Part shown: positions 8,663-16,181 of the stretch, in pieces
Layout: each line of letters begins with the position of its first letter
Numbering within the stretch: the first letter of the stretch is position 1
DNA from: Paenibacillus sp. oral taxon 786 str. D14
GTDB lineage: Bacteria > Bacillota > Bacilli > Paenibacillales > Paenibacillaceae
Direction of reading: 5' to 3'
Assembly (NCBI RefSeq): GCF_000159955.1
Contig: NZ_GG695978.1
Span: 33,256 to 97,255 of the forward strand
Length of the DNA stretch: 64,000 bases
Made by a program: the position numbers and the translations under genes
Notes under the pieces: model-generated
Seen by the model: the letters and a program-made list of their open reading frames with translations, nothing else
What the model was told of the DNA's origin: nothing
The model's database searches: none

Positions 8663-8695
8663 AACACTCCCGACTTAGGTCGGGGGTGTTTTTTA
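8663..8695 (+). terminator. terminator after the HPr-like gene
   Basis: AACACTCCCGAC pairs with GTCGGGGGTGTT, followed by TTTT. Confidence 0.9.
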
Positions 8696-8833
8696 ATGCC
8701 TGCGAACAGCGGTACTCAGCGGTTTTTCATAGATAGGTTAATTTAAGCAGGTTCTTGTATTGGCTTTCGATTTCGTCTAATATTAAGATTAGAGATGAAT
8801 GGTAGGCGATTTTGGACATAGGGGGGAAGAAGC

Positions 8834-9124
8834 ATGACTTCATCTGAGTTGCAGGAGCAACTAAACCTGAAGGCACTTAATCTTCTGAAAGAAGATGCAG
8901 ATAAAATTGAGAAGCTGATCGAAGTACAGATGGAGAACTTGGCCACACGTTATTGCCCTCTCTATGAGGAAGTGCTGGATACCCAGATGTATGGATTCTC
9001 CAGACAAGTAGATTACGCAATTCGCGTCGGACTTATTCAAGAAACGGTAGGTAAACAAATCCTCAGCAGATTGGAACGTAATTTGGCCTCGCTGTATGAA
9101 GCCATGAACAATAGACAACAGTAA
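8834..9124 (+). CDS. ylaN: YlaN family protein
   Basis: A 96-residue helical protein matching the YlaN/UPF0358 family through the stretch [18 protein letters not shown] (about 41-58) and the following VDYAIRVGL. In B. subtilis YlaN is an iron-linked protein reported to interact with Fur, and ylaN sits next to ftsW. Here ftsW is also close but on the other strand, with two genes between. SD GGGGGGAAGAAGC precedes the ATG. A bidirectional terminator separates it from the convergent antiporter gene. Confidence 0.88.
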   Translation: MTSSELQEQLNLKALNLLKEDADKIEKLIEVQMENLATRYCPLYEEVLDTQMYGFSRQVDYAIRVGLIQETVGKQILSRLERNLASLYEAMNNRQQ

Positions 9125-9150
9125 GGCATTTGCTGTTGCTGCTAAATAAT

Positions 9151-9197
9151 ACAAGCGTATGCTTCGGAAGTTGCCGAAGACATACGCTTGTTTTGTT
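9151..9197. terminator. bidirectional terminator between ylaN and the Ca2+/H+ antiporter gene
   Basis: ACAAGCGTATG (9151-9161) pairs with CATACGCTTGT (9181-9191), with an inner CTTCGG / CCGAAG stem. It is T-rich after the stem on the plus strand, and lies between convergent stop codons. Confidence 0.8.
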
Positions 9198-9205
9198 GTT
9201 GAGGG

Positions 9206-10276
9206 TTATACGAGATAAAACGAAACGCCGAGAATCATATAGACCGCCAGCAGCAGTACCCCTTCAAACCAGTTGGTTTGGCCGTCCTGCGTGATGGATT
9301 TGGCGATAAATACCGAGACGCCAATCGCGGCCAACTCGATGACGGTAAATACGATATCCATCGGCTTGCCAAACAGATGGCTGACGAAGATGAGCACAGG
9401 AGCCACGAACAAAGCGATCTGCAAGCTAGAGCCGACGGCGATTTCTACGGCTGCCCCGATTTTGTTCTTCATCGCCAGCATGATGGCAGCGCTGTGTTCG
9501 GCGGCATTACCAACGATCGCAACGACAAAGGCACCGACGAACAGCTCGCTCAGACCGAAATCGGCGGTCAGCGTGTCAAGCGTATGTACCAACCATTCGC
9601 TGACGAACGCAACCATAACGGTAGCGATCACCAGATATAAAATCGACTTCCCCTTGGACCAGGCCGGGGCATGTTCATGCGGAAGCTCTTCCGCGTCCTT
9701 CTCGCTGATATCTGCCAGATGGTTCTTGTGCGTGATCATGGAGAAGATCAGCCAGAGGATATAGGCGACAATCAGAACGCCGGCAACAACCAAACTGAGC
9801 GCGAAACGATCGTCCTCGTGCAGCACGTGGGTTTGCAGGAAGATCGCCGGGACGAACAATGCGATGATCGCTACGATCATCAGCGAGCCGTTCATGCCGG
9901 CTAACGTGACGTTATATTTTTGCACCTTGTGCTTTAAGCCTCCCGCAAACAAGCTGAGCCCCAGCACGAGCAGCAGGTTGCCGATGATGGACCCGGTAAT
10001 ACTGGCCTTCACCATGTCGAACAGCCCTTCGCGGACCAGCATGATGGCGATAATCAATTCGGCCGCATTACCGAAGGTGGCATTTAGGAAGCCGCCCAGG
10101 CGTTGACCCGCGTAATGCGCCACGCTCTCCGTTGCCCGGCCGAGAAAGCCCGCGACAAGAATGACGGCGATCGCGGAGATGACAAATTCTAACGTTGCTG
10201 ACCAGTGCGCGTAATGCCCCATGGCGCTAAGTGCAAAGAAAATCAGCAACAATGCGGGTGAAATAAACTTTTTCAT
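9206..10276 (-). CDS. Ca2+/H+ antiporter (CaCA family, ChaA/YfkE-like)
   Basis: A 356-residue integral membrane protein with about 10-11 hydrophobic segments. The two CaCA alpha-repeat signatures are present: NATFGNAAELIIAI in the first half and VGNAAEHSAAIMLAMKN in the second, each with the ion-binding Gly-Asn-Ala-Ala-Glu. It exchanges cytosolic calcium for protons. The ATG at 10276 (MKKFISPALLL) is preferred over one at 10324, because GAGGTG lies 9 nt upstream and the extra 16 residues would be non-membrane. A cytosolic His/Glu-rich loop (EKDAEELPHEHAP) separates the halves. Confidence 0.92.
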   Translation of the reverse strand: MKKFISPALLLIFFALSAMGHYAHWSATLEFVISAIAVILVAGFLGRATESVAHYAGQRLGGFLNATFGNAAELIIAIMLVREGLFDMVKASITGSIIGNLLLVLGLSLFAGGLKHKVQKYNVTLAGMNGSLMIVAIIALFVPAIFLQTHVLHEDDRFALSLVVAGVLIVAYILWLIFSMITHKNHLADISEKDAEELPHEHAPAWSKGKSILYLVIATVMVAFVSEWLVHTLDTLTADFGLSELFVGAFVVAIVGNAAEHSAAIMLAMKNKIGAAVEIAVGSSLQIALFVAPVLIFVSHLFGKPMDIVFTVIELAAIGVSVFIAKSITQDGQTNWFEGVLLLAVYMILGVSFYLV

Positions 10277-10414
10277 GGAACACCTCGAGTTAGTCATTTT
10301 TTGGCAATAAACTGAATGTAACAATTTTACTCAAAATTAATCGAAAGGTCTACATTTGCTTTAATACGACTTCCGATTTACAATGAAATTAATGAGGTTG
10401 AAGGAGGAATGACC

Positions 10415-10777
10415 ATGACCGAACAACTGCAGTTGGATAGCGGGCAAATTCGGATTTCAGACGATGTTGTCGCCAAAATCGCCGGAATGGCTGCTCTAGA
10501 GACACCGGGGATTGCCGCGATGTCCGGGGGGCTTTCCGAAGGTTGGGCTAAACGGTTAAGCGGCAAAAATGTGCAAAAGGGCGTCACGGTCGAAGTTGGT
10601 CAATTGGAGGCGGCAATCGACCTGCGAATTATCGTGTTATATGAGACGCCGATCCACGAAGTTTGCCGGATGCTTCAGCAAAATGTTCGAGAAGCGGTAG
10701 AGAGCATGACGGGACTTAAAATTGTAGAAGTGAACGTGAAAGTCGAGGGCGTGGCGTTTAAGGACGATGAAATCTGA
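10415..10777 (+). CDS. Asp23/Gls24 family envelope stress protein
   Basis: A 120-residue protein of the Asp23 (alkaline shock) family, recognised by the GQIRISDDVVAKIAGMAALETPGIAAMSGG-type start (about 8-38), the GVTVEV-AAIDLRIIV strand and the C-terminal GLKIVEVNVKVEGV strand. ATG 10415 is used because AGGAGG ends 7 nt upstream; the in-frame ATG at 10409 is too close to it. A second Asp23-type protein (YloU) lies at 46897. Members are membrane- or envelope-associated in Staphylococcus; the function here is unproven. Confidence 0.85.
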   Translation: MTEQLQLDSGQIRISDDVVAKIAGMAALETPGIAAMSGGLSEGWAKRLSGKNVQKGVTVEVGQLEAAIDLRIIVLYETPIHEVCRMLQQNVREAVESMTGLKIVEVNVKVEGVAFKDDEI

Positions 10778-10863
10778 TCGCCCCTTCCTTGACCTTCTGC
10801 AGCATACCTGAGTTTCGCTTTCGGCCTCGAATGACCGGATTGCTGGCATATGCAGTAAGCATA

Positions 10864-10903
10864 AAGAAGACTACGGAGATCATCACTCCGTAGTCTTCTT
10901 TTG
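10864..10903. terminator. bidirectional terminator before ftsW
   Basis: AAGAAGACTACGGAG pairs perfectly with CTCCGTAGTCTTCTT, with A and T runs on the two sides. It serves the Asp23-like gene and the convergent ftsW. Confidence 0.88.
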
Positions 10904-10914
10904 TTAGCTTCAAA

Positions 10915-12168
10915 TTATAAACCGCGCCGGGCTTCTCTGCGCAGTTCGAACGGCGTTGGTTCGCGGATGATCACCGATTTGGTGCGTTCCTGCTTCAATG
11001 GCAGAGATGATTCGCGCGAAATGCTAAGCACAATGCCCATCGAGACCATCATAACGAGCAGCGAAGAGCCGCCGTAGCTAATGAAGGGCAAGGTGACGCC
11101 GGTCACCGGAATCGTGTTGGTGACGCCGCCGATGTTAACGAACGCCTGGATGGCGATCAAGCCCATAATCCCAACCCCAACTAACGTGCCAAACGTGCTT
11201 TGGCAGCGCAGCGACACGAGCAGCCCGCGCCAAATGAAATAAATATAAAACAGCAGGAAGATCAACGTACCGATAAACCCGAATTCTTCGCCGATGACGG
11301 AGAAAATAAAATCGTTATACGCATTCGGCAAATAATGCAGCTTCTGAATGCCTTGTCCGAATCCAGTACCGGTTAGTCCGCCATGGCCAATCGCGGTGAG
11401 CGATTGAATCAGGTTGTAGCCGGTTCCTTGCGTATCATGCCATGGGTCGAGGAAGGCTTCGATCCGGCCCATCCGATAATCGCTGCTCGCAGCGACGGTG
11501 GGATCGGGCGGATTGATCTTGTCCCACAACGCTTCGACGCCTAGCACGATGCTGGCACCTAATATGAGCAACCCAATGGAACCGAGAATGTGCTTCAAAT
11601 TCGCGCCGCCGGCGAAAATAATCAGCCCGGCGGTAGCCACAAGAATCAGACAAGAGCCAAGGTCAGGCTGGAGCATGATCAAGCCGGCGACAAAACCAAC
11701 GATGACCATGACCGGGATATACCCGGTTCTTAGATCCCGGAACCGCTCGCCTTTCTTGGAGATGAGGGCCGACAGGTACAAGATCGTCGTGATTTTAGCA
11801 AGCTCCGTCGGTTGAATCCCGAGCGTACCAATCGTGAACCAGCTGGTCGCGCCATTGATGCGTCCGCCGATAAAGGGTACAAGCAGCAGCATAATGATGG
11901 CCAGGATGAACACAGGGATAAACAGCTTCTTATATTTCTCGTAAGGGATATTCATCGTCACGAACATGCCGACTAACCCGATTAAGGCGAATATAATCTG
12001 CCGTTTCGTAAAATACATCGGGTCATAACCAAATTTGGCATCAACCAGCGTGATGCTGGAGCTGGAGCTGAACACCATAACGATTCCGAAACCGGCCATC
12101 AGCAAGGTTAAGATGAGCAACTGAAAATCGGGGGCTCCGCGTCTTGGTTTCTCTGTGCCTTCTTTCAT
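10915..12168 (-). CDS. ftsW: FtsW/RodA/SpoVE-family peptidoglycan glycosyltransferase, probably FtsW
   Basis: A 417-residue polytopic membrane protein (about 10 segments) of the SEDS family, which polymerises lipid II with a class B PBP at the septum. Signature stretches are present: NGATSWFTIGTLGIQPTELAK, LQPDLGS, the large extracellular loop with LPNAYNDFIFSVIGEEFG, and TGVTLPFISYGGSS near the C-terminus. FtsW rather than RodA is favoured by the IGEEFGFIG context and the short basic cytoplasmic tails; SpoVE cannot be excluded. It lies 11 bp downstream of the YugN-like gene and is probably co-transcribed with it. Confidence 0.88.
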   Translation of the reverse strand: MKEGTEKPRRGAPDFQLLILTLLMAGFGIVMVFSSSSSITLVDAKFGYDPMYFTKRQIIFALIGLVGMFVTMNIPYEKYKKLFIPVFILAIIMLLLVPFIGGRINGATSWFTIGTLGIQPTELAKITTILYLSALISKKGERFRDLRTGYIPVMVIVGFVAGLIMLQPDLGSCLILVATAGLIIFAGGANLKHILGSIGLLILGASIVLGVEALWDKINPPDPTVAASSDYRMGRIEAFLDPWHDTQGTGYNLIQSLTAIGHGGLTGTGFGQGIQKLHYLPNAYNDFIFSVIGEEFGFIGTLIFLLFYIYFIWRGLLVSLRCQSTFGTLVGVGIMGLIAIQAFVNIGGVTNTIPVTGVTLPFISYGGSSLLVMMVSMGIVLSISRESSLPLKQERTKSVIIREPTPFELRREARRGL

Positions 12169-12179
12169 CGCGTTACCGA

Positions 12180-12521
12180 TTAGGCCTCAAGAAGTTCCTT
12201 TAATTCCGTCAACTTATGATTGGCGGTCTTCATGACCATCGCAGGAATCTCCGATTCATACTCCAAGCCGTGCGGAAAAGTGGCCCGCCCCATATAGACC
12301 GCTTCGATTGCCAGTACCGTGTCTGGACGTTCCAGTTTGCCTTCTACCACCCGTGTATTGATGCGGAGGTAATAGTCGCTGTTATTATATTCAATTTTAT
12401 AATCGTATGTAGCGCGGTAATATTCCCATTGCCAACGGATGAAGCCTACCTTCTCCGCAGCTTCGTCTAAGTAAGCCAAATCGCTTTGCAGTCCGTCCAA
12501 TCCGGTATTTTCTACGATCAT
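12180..12521 (-). CDS. YugN-like family protein
   Basis: A 113-residue soluble protein resembling the YugN family of Bacillus through the pattern GFIRWQWEYYRATYDYKI (about 27-44), YYLRINTRVVEGKL and the PHGLEYE segment. Family function is unknown. ATG 12521 is preferred over the upstream TTG at 12542, although its G-rich SD (AAGGGGG) is about 11 nt away. It lies directly upstream of ftsW on the same strand. Confidence 0.65.
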   Translation of the reverse strand: MIVENTGLDGLQSDLAYLDEAAEKVGFIRWQWEYYRATYDYKIEYNNSDYYLRINTRVVEGKLERPDTVLAIEAVYMGRATFPHGLEYESEIPAMVMKTANHKLTELKELLEA

Positions 12522-12710
12522 TGTAAAGAGTGCCCCCTTCAAAATATTGGTCCAAAGTTCACGGATCGATTCAAATGTGAACTTTTTTCATCAAAGTTAT
12601 CACACTTATCCCCATGATATTATGTTTCCATCGGTTGTGCAAGCATGGGAAAACCTCGCAAATCGGCGGCTTTCCTTAAGGTAAATCTGAACGAGTCACC
12701 CGTTTTCTGC

Positions 12711-12716
12711 TACAAT
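12711..12716 (+). promoter_or_regulatory. extended -10 of the M20 amidohydrolase gene
   Basis: TGC-TACAAT extended -10 element located 35 nt before the start codon; the -35 (TGAACG, 17 bp upstream) is poor. Confidence 0.4.
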
Positions 12717-12751
12717 AAGCTAAACGAGATCGTGGAAAGAGGAGTGGGACG

Positions 12752-13921
12752 ATGGAGGAGAAGCTGTTAAGCGATTTGTTTCCATCCATGGTGGAGCGGC
12801 GGCGTCATTTTCACCGCTATCCGGAGCTTTCCTTCATGGAAAAGGAGACTTCAACGCTGGTCGCCGATAAGTTGCGGGAGCTGGGGATCGAAACGACAAC
12901 TAATGTCGGCGGGTTTGGCCTTGTAGCCCGCATCCGGGGAGAGCTTCCCGGCAAAACGGTGGCGCTTCGGGCTGATATGGACGCGTTGCCAATCCAGGAC
13001 GAAAAAACGTGCGAGTACGCCTCTCAGCACCCCGGCGTGATGCACGCCTGCGGTCACGACGGCCACACGGCAACGCTGCTGGCACTGGCGGAGTACTACA
13101 GCCGCACCAAAGCGAAGCTTCGCGGGGAGATCCGTCTAATCTTCCAGCCGGCGGAAGAGGTTTGCCCGGGAGGGGCGAAATCGATGATCGAGGAAGGTGC
13201 GCTGGACGGCGTGGACGTTATTTACGGAGTGCACCTGTGGACGCCGATTCCGGTCGGCACGGTGGCGAGCGCACCGGGACCGTTGATGGCTTCGACCGAC
13301 GAGTTCTTCATCGATGTGCAGGGACGCGGGGGGCATGGTGGCATGCCGCATAAAACGGTGGACAGCGTGGTGGCCGCTTCGGCGCTTGTGCTGCAGCTGC
13401 AAAGCGTGGTGAGCCGCTCGGTGGATCCGCTGGACCCGGCCGTTGTGACGATCGGCTCGATCCAGGGCGGCACGGCGCAGAACATCATCGCCGACCGCTG
13501 CAGATTGTCCGGCACGGTCCGCTGCTTCCGCGAGGAGACGCGGGAGCTCATCCGCGAGCGGATTCATGTGTTGGCCCAAAGCACGGCGGAAGCATACGGT
13601 GCGAAGGCGCAAATCAACTATATGATGGGCTACCCGAGCTTGGTGAACGATGAAGGTGAATACCATCGTTTTACGAAGGTGGCTCCGGGGGTGTTCGGAC
13701 TGCGGGCCGAGCTGTCGCCGAAGATCATGCCGGCGGAGGATTTTGCCTACTATTTGCAATGGGTTCCGGGCTGTTTCATGTTTGTTGGCGCGGGAAATCC
13801 CGGCAAGGGCGCAATGTATCCGCACCATCATCCCAAATTCGATATCGACGAAGACGCCATGCTGCATGCGGCGGGGCTGCTGGCGGCGATGGCGGAATCC
13901 TATCAGGACGAACACGCATAA
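12752..13921 (+). CDS. M20D-family amidohydrolase (N-acyl-amino-acid or hippurate hydrolase type)
   Basis: A 389-residue metal-dependent amidohydrolase. Metal-binding motifs are visible: ADMDALP (about 74-80), MHACGHDGHT (about 96-105), the EE of QPAEEVCPGGA (about 131-141), the dimerisation-domain GRGGHGGMPHKTVD (about 190-203) and the C-terminal PAEDFAYY and HHHPKFDIDE. It probably removes N-acyl groups from amino acids; the exact substrate cannot be inferred. Its start follows GGAGTGGGACG, with an extended -10 upstream. The CBS-domain gene follows 42 bp later and may be co-transcribed. Confidence 0.9.
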   Translation: MEEKLLSDLFPSMVERRRHFHRYPELSFMEKETSTLVADKLRELGIETTTNVGGFGLVARIRGELPGKTVALRADMDALPIQDEKTCEYASQHPGVMHACGHDGHTATLLALAEYYSRTKAKLRGEIRLIFQPAEEVCPGGAKSMIEEGALDGVDVIYGVHLWTPIPVGTVASAPGPLMASTDEFFIDVQGRGGHGGMPHKTVDSVVAASALVLQLQSVVSRSVDPLDPAVVTIGSIQGGTAQNIIADRCRLSGTVRCFREETRELIRERIHVLAQSTAEAYGAKAQINYMMGYPSLVNDEGEYHRFTKVAPGVFGLRAELSPKIMPAEDFAYYLQWVPGCFMFVGAGNPGKGAMYPHHHPKFDIDEDAMLHAAGLLAAMAESYQDEHA

Positions 13922-13963
13922 TCGGATTCCTACTTTGGCACGCTATGTTCAAAGGAGGGATTT

Positions 13964-14389
13964 ATGTTGAGAAAAGTTAGCGAGATTATGACCCAAAACG
14001 TCGTTACTGTGACGCCGCAGGATAATGTTTACGAAGTAGCGGTTAAAATGAAAGAACACGACACGGGTTTCATTCCGGTAGTTGAAGGCGGAGATAAGCT
14101 GATTGGCGTCATCACAGACCGGGATTTGGTGATCCGCGGTATCGCCGAGAAGCGTCCCGGCTCGACGGCAGTCTCCGAAGTGATGACCAAAGGGATCAAA
14201 ACCGCTTCCCGCGACATGTCGGTGGACGAGGCCGCAGAACTGATGGCCGAGCAGCAAATCCGCCGGCTCCCGGTATGCGAAGGGGATCGCTTGATCGGGA
14301 TCGTATCGCTTGGCGATTTGGCGGTACGTAATATTTTTGCCGACAATGCCGGGGAGGCTCTGTCCGAAATCTCGGAGCAGGTACATTAA
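13964..14389 (+). CDS. two-CBS-domain protein
   Basis: A 141-residue protein made almost wholly of a CBS pair: CBS1 about 8-60 (SEIMTQNVVTVTPQDN ... LIGVITDRDLV) and CBS2 about 70-125 (VSEVMTKGIKTASRDM ... LIGIVSLGDLAV). Such stand-alone pairs bind adenine nucleotides and regulate partner proteins; no partner is evident. SD AAAGGAGG is 8 nt before the ATG. A terminator follows. Confidence 0.9.
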   Translation: MLRKVSEIMTQNVVTVTPQDNVYEVAVKMKEHDTGFIPVVEGGDKLIGVITDRDLVIRGIAEKRPGSTAVSEVMTKGIKTASRDMSVDEAAELMAEQQIRRLPVCEGDRLIGIVSLGDLAVRNIFADNAGEALSEISEQVH

Positions 14390-14410
14390 TGACGAAGAGA
14401 AAGTAAGCGG

Positions 14411-14447
14411 GAGAGGTTCGCAGCCTTGGCGGCGGACTTCTCTTTTT
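14411..14447 (+). terminator. terminator after the CBS-domain gene
   Basis: GAGAGGTTCGC pairs with GCGGACTTCTC (including G-T pairs), followed by TTTTT. Confidence 0.75.
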
Positions 14448-14486
14448 GCTGGTTGCAAGAGGCTGATCTAAAGGAGGGCATAACCG

Positions 14487-16181
14487 ATGATAGAAACGGG
14501 AGCATGTATCGTTCAGCGAGATTTAACGGTGCTGCTGGAGAAGGAGCATCCCGGCTTCGAAACGGCGCGGGAACAGTTGTCCCATTATGCCGAGTTGGTG
14601 AAGAGCCCGGCTTATTATCATACATATCGAATTACTCCGCTCACATTATGGCATGCCGCTTCCTGCGGGATCGATGCGGATCGAGTGCTGGAAGAACTTC
14701 AGTCTATGGCCCGATATGGACTGCCGAGCGGCGCGGCTGAAGACATCCGCAACTGGATGGGAAGGTTCGGGCAGCTGAAGCTGCGTCCGGTTCCAGGTGA
14801 ATCGGACCGATTGGAACTGGAGTACGTTGGAACCGAAGAAGAGGGTTTTCTGGAGCAGTTATCCCGACAACTGGATTTACCGGCGGGGACTTGGAGCCTG
14901 GTGGACAAGCGCCATCTCCATCTGCCGGCCGCATGGCGCGGCAGCTTAAAACGAGAACTTGCCCGGCTGGGTTATCCTGTCCTGGACGAAGCAGGCTACC
15001 ACCAAGGCCGCAACCTGAAGTTTGCTCTCCGGGAGGAACTGGAAGGAGGAAGGCCGTTTCGGCTCAGACCGTACCAACAGGAAGCGGTCGCTGCATTTGC
15101 CGGCAAGGCTGGTGAAGGCGGAAGCGGTGTTGTCGTACTTCCCTGCGGAGCGGGAAAGACCGTAGTTGGACTGGCCGCCATGGAACGGTTCCAGTGCGAG
15201 ACGCTGATTTTAACCTCCAATGTGACCTCGGTACGTCAATGGATTTCCGAAATGATTTCGAAAACGACTTTGCCGCCGGAAGCGGTTGGAGAATATTCAG
15301 GAGAGAAAAAACAAGTCAAACCGGTGACGGTTTCGACCTATCAAATATTGACCCATCGAGCCCGCAAAGAGGAGGGCTTCAAGCATATGTCCCTGTTCCA
15401 AGAACGGGATTGGGGATTAATCATTTACGATGAAGTTCATCTTCTTCCGGCGCCGATTTTCCGGGCAACCGCCGATATTCAGGCGACCCGTCGGCTTGGG
15501 CTGACCGCCACCCTGATTCGCGAGGACGGTTGCGAGCGGGACGTCTTCTCCTTGATCGGACCCAAACGGTATGATGTCCCATGGAGAACGCTTGAAGAGA
15601 GCGGTTTTATCGCGCAGGTTGATTGCCAGGAGATCCGGGTGGCGATGCCCGAGCCACAACAGAATCAATACGCCCGGGCGGAAGGGCGGGAGAAGTTTCG
15701 AATCGCCGCGGAGAACCCGTATAAGAACGAGATCGTACGGCGATTGCTGGACCGGCATCGGGACCGTCAGGTACTGATTATCGGGCAATATTTGGATCAG
15801 CTGCAAAGCATCGCCGCGGAACTCCACGTTCCGCTCATTACCGGGAGTACGCCGCAGGCGGAACGGAGCAGATTGTTTCAGGCGTTCCGCGAAGGGGAAA
15901 TTCCGGTTCTGGCCGTGTCCAAAGTAGCCAATTTTGCGGTAGATTTGCCGGATGCGTCGGTGGCGATTCAAATCTCCGGCAGCTTTGGTTCGCGTCAAGA
16001 GGAGGCGCAGCGTCTCGGACGGATTCTGCGGCCGAAGCGAGACGGCGGCAGGGCTTATTTTTATACCCTCGTGTCGGAGAACACCCGCGAACAGGAATTT
16101 GCCCTCCGGCGGCAATTGTTTTTGCTGGAGCAGGGTTATGAGTATGCCGTGCGGCGCGAGCAGGAGGGGATCGAAGCATGA
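14487..16181 (+). CDS. XPB-type superfamily 2 DNA helicase
   Basis: A 564-residue helicase. An N-terminal damage-recognition-like domain (about 60-190) precedes the motor: LPCGAGKT Walker A (about 217-224), DEVH Walker B (about 315-318), TATLIRED containing the XPB-type RED motif (about 335-342), and motif VI QRLGRILRPK (about 511-520). These mark it as a bacterial XPB (Ssl2/RAD25) homolog that would unwind or translocate on duplex DNA. It overlaps the next gene by ATGA (16178-16181), so the two products are likely made in step and may act together. XPB homologs are well known in Actinobacteria and some archaea; the role in Bacillota is little studied. Confidence 0.9.
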   Translation: MIETGACIVQRDLTVLLEKEHPGFETAREQLSHYAELVKSPAYYHTYRITPLTLWHAASCGIDADRVLEELQSMARYGLPSGAAEDIRNWMGRFGQLKLRPVPGESDRLELEYVGTEEEGFLEQLSRQLDLPAGTWSLVDKRHLHLPAAWRGSLKRELARLGYPVLDEAGYHQGRNLKFALREELEGGRPFRLRPYQQEAVAAFAGKAGEGGSGVVVLPCGAGKTVVGLAAMERFQCETLILTSNVTSVRQWISEMISKTTLPPEAVGEYSGEKKQVKPVTVSTYQILTHRARKEEGFKHMSLFQERDWGLIIYDEVHLLPAPIFRATADIQATRRLGLTATLIREDGCERDVFSLIGPKRYDVPWRTLEESGFIAQVDCQEIRVAMPEPQQNQYARAEGREKFRIAAENPYKNEIVRRLLDRHRDRQVLIIGQYLDQLQSIAAELHVPLITGSTPQAERSRLFQAFREGEIPVLAVSKVANFAVDLPDASVAIQISGSFGSRQEEAQRLGRILRPKRDGGRAYFYTLVSENTREQEFALRRQLFLLEQGYEYAVRREQEGIEA

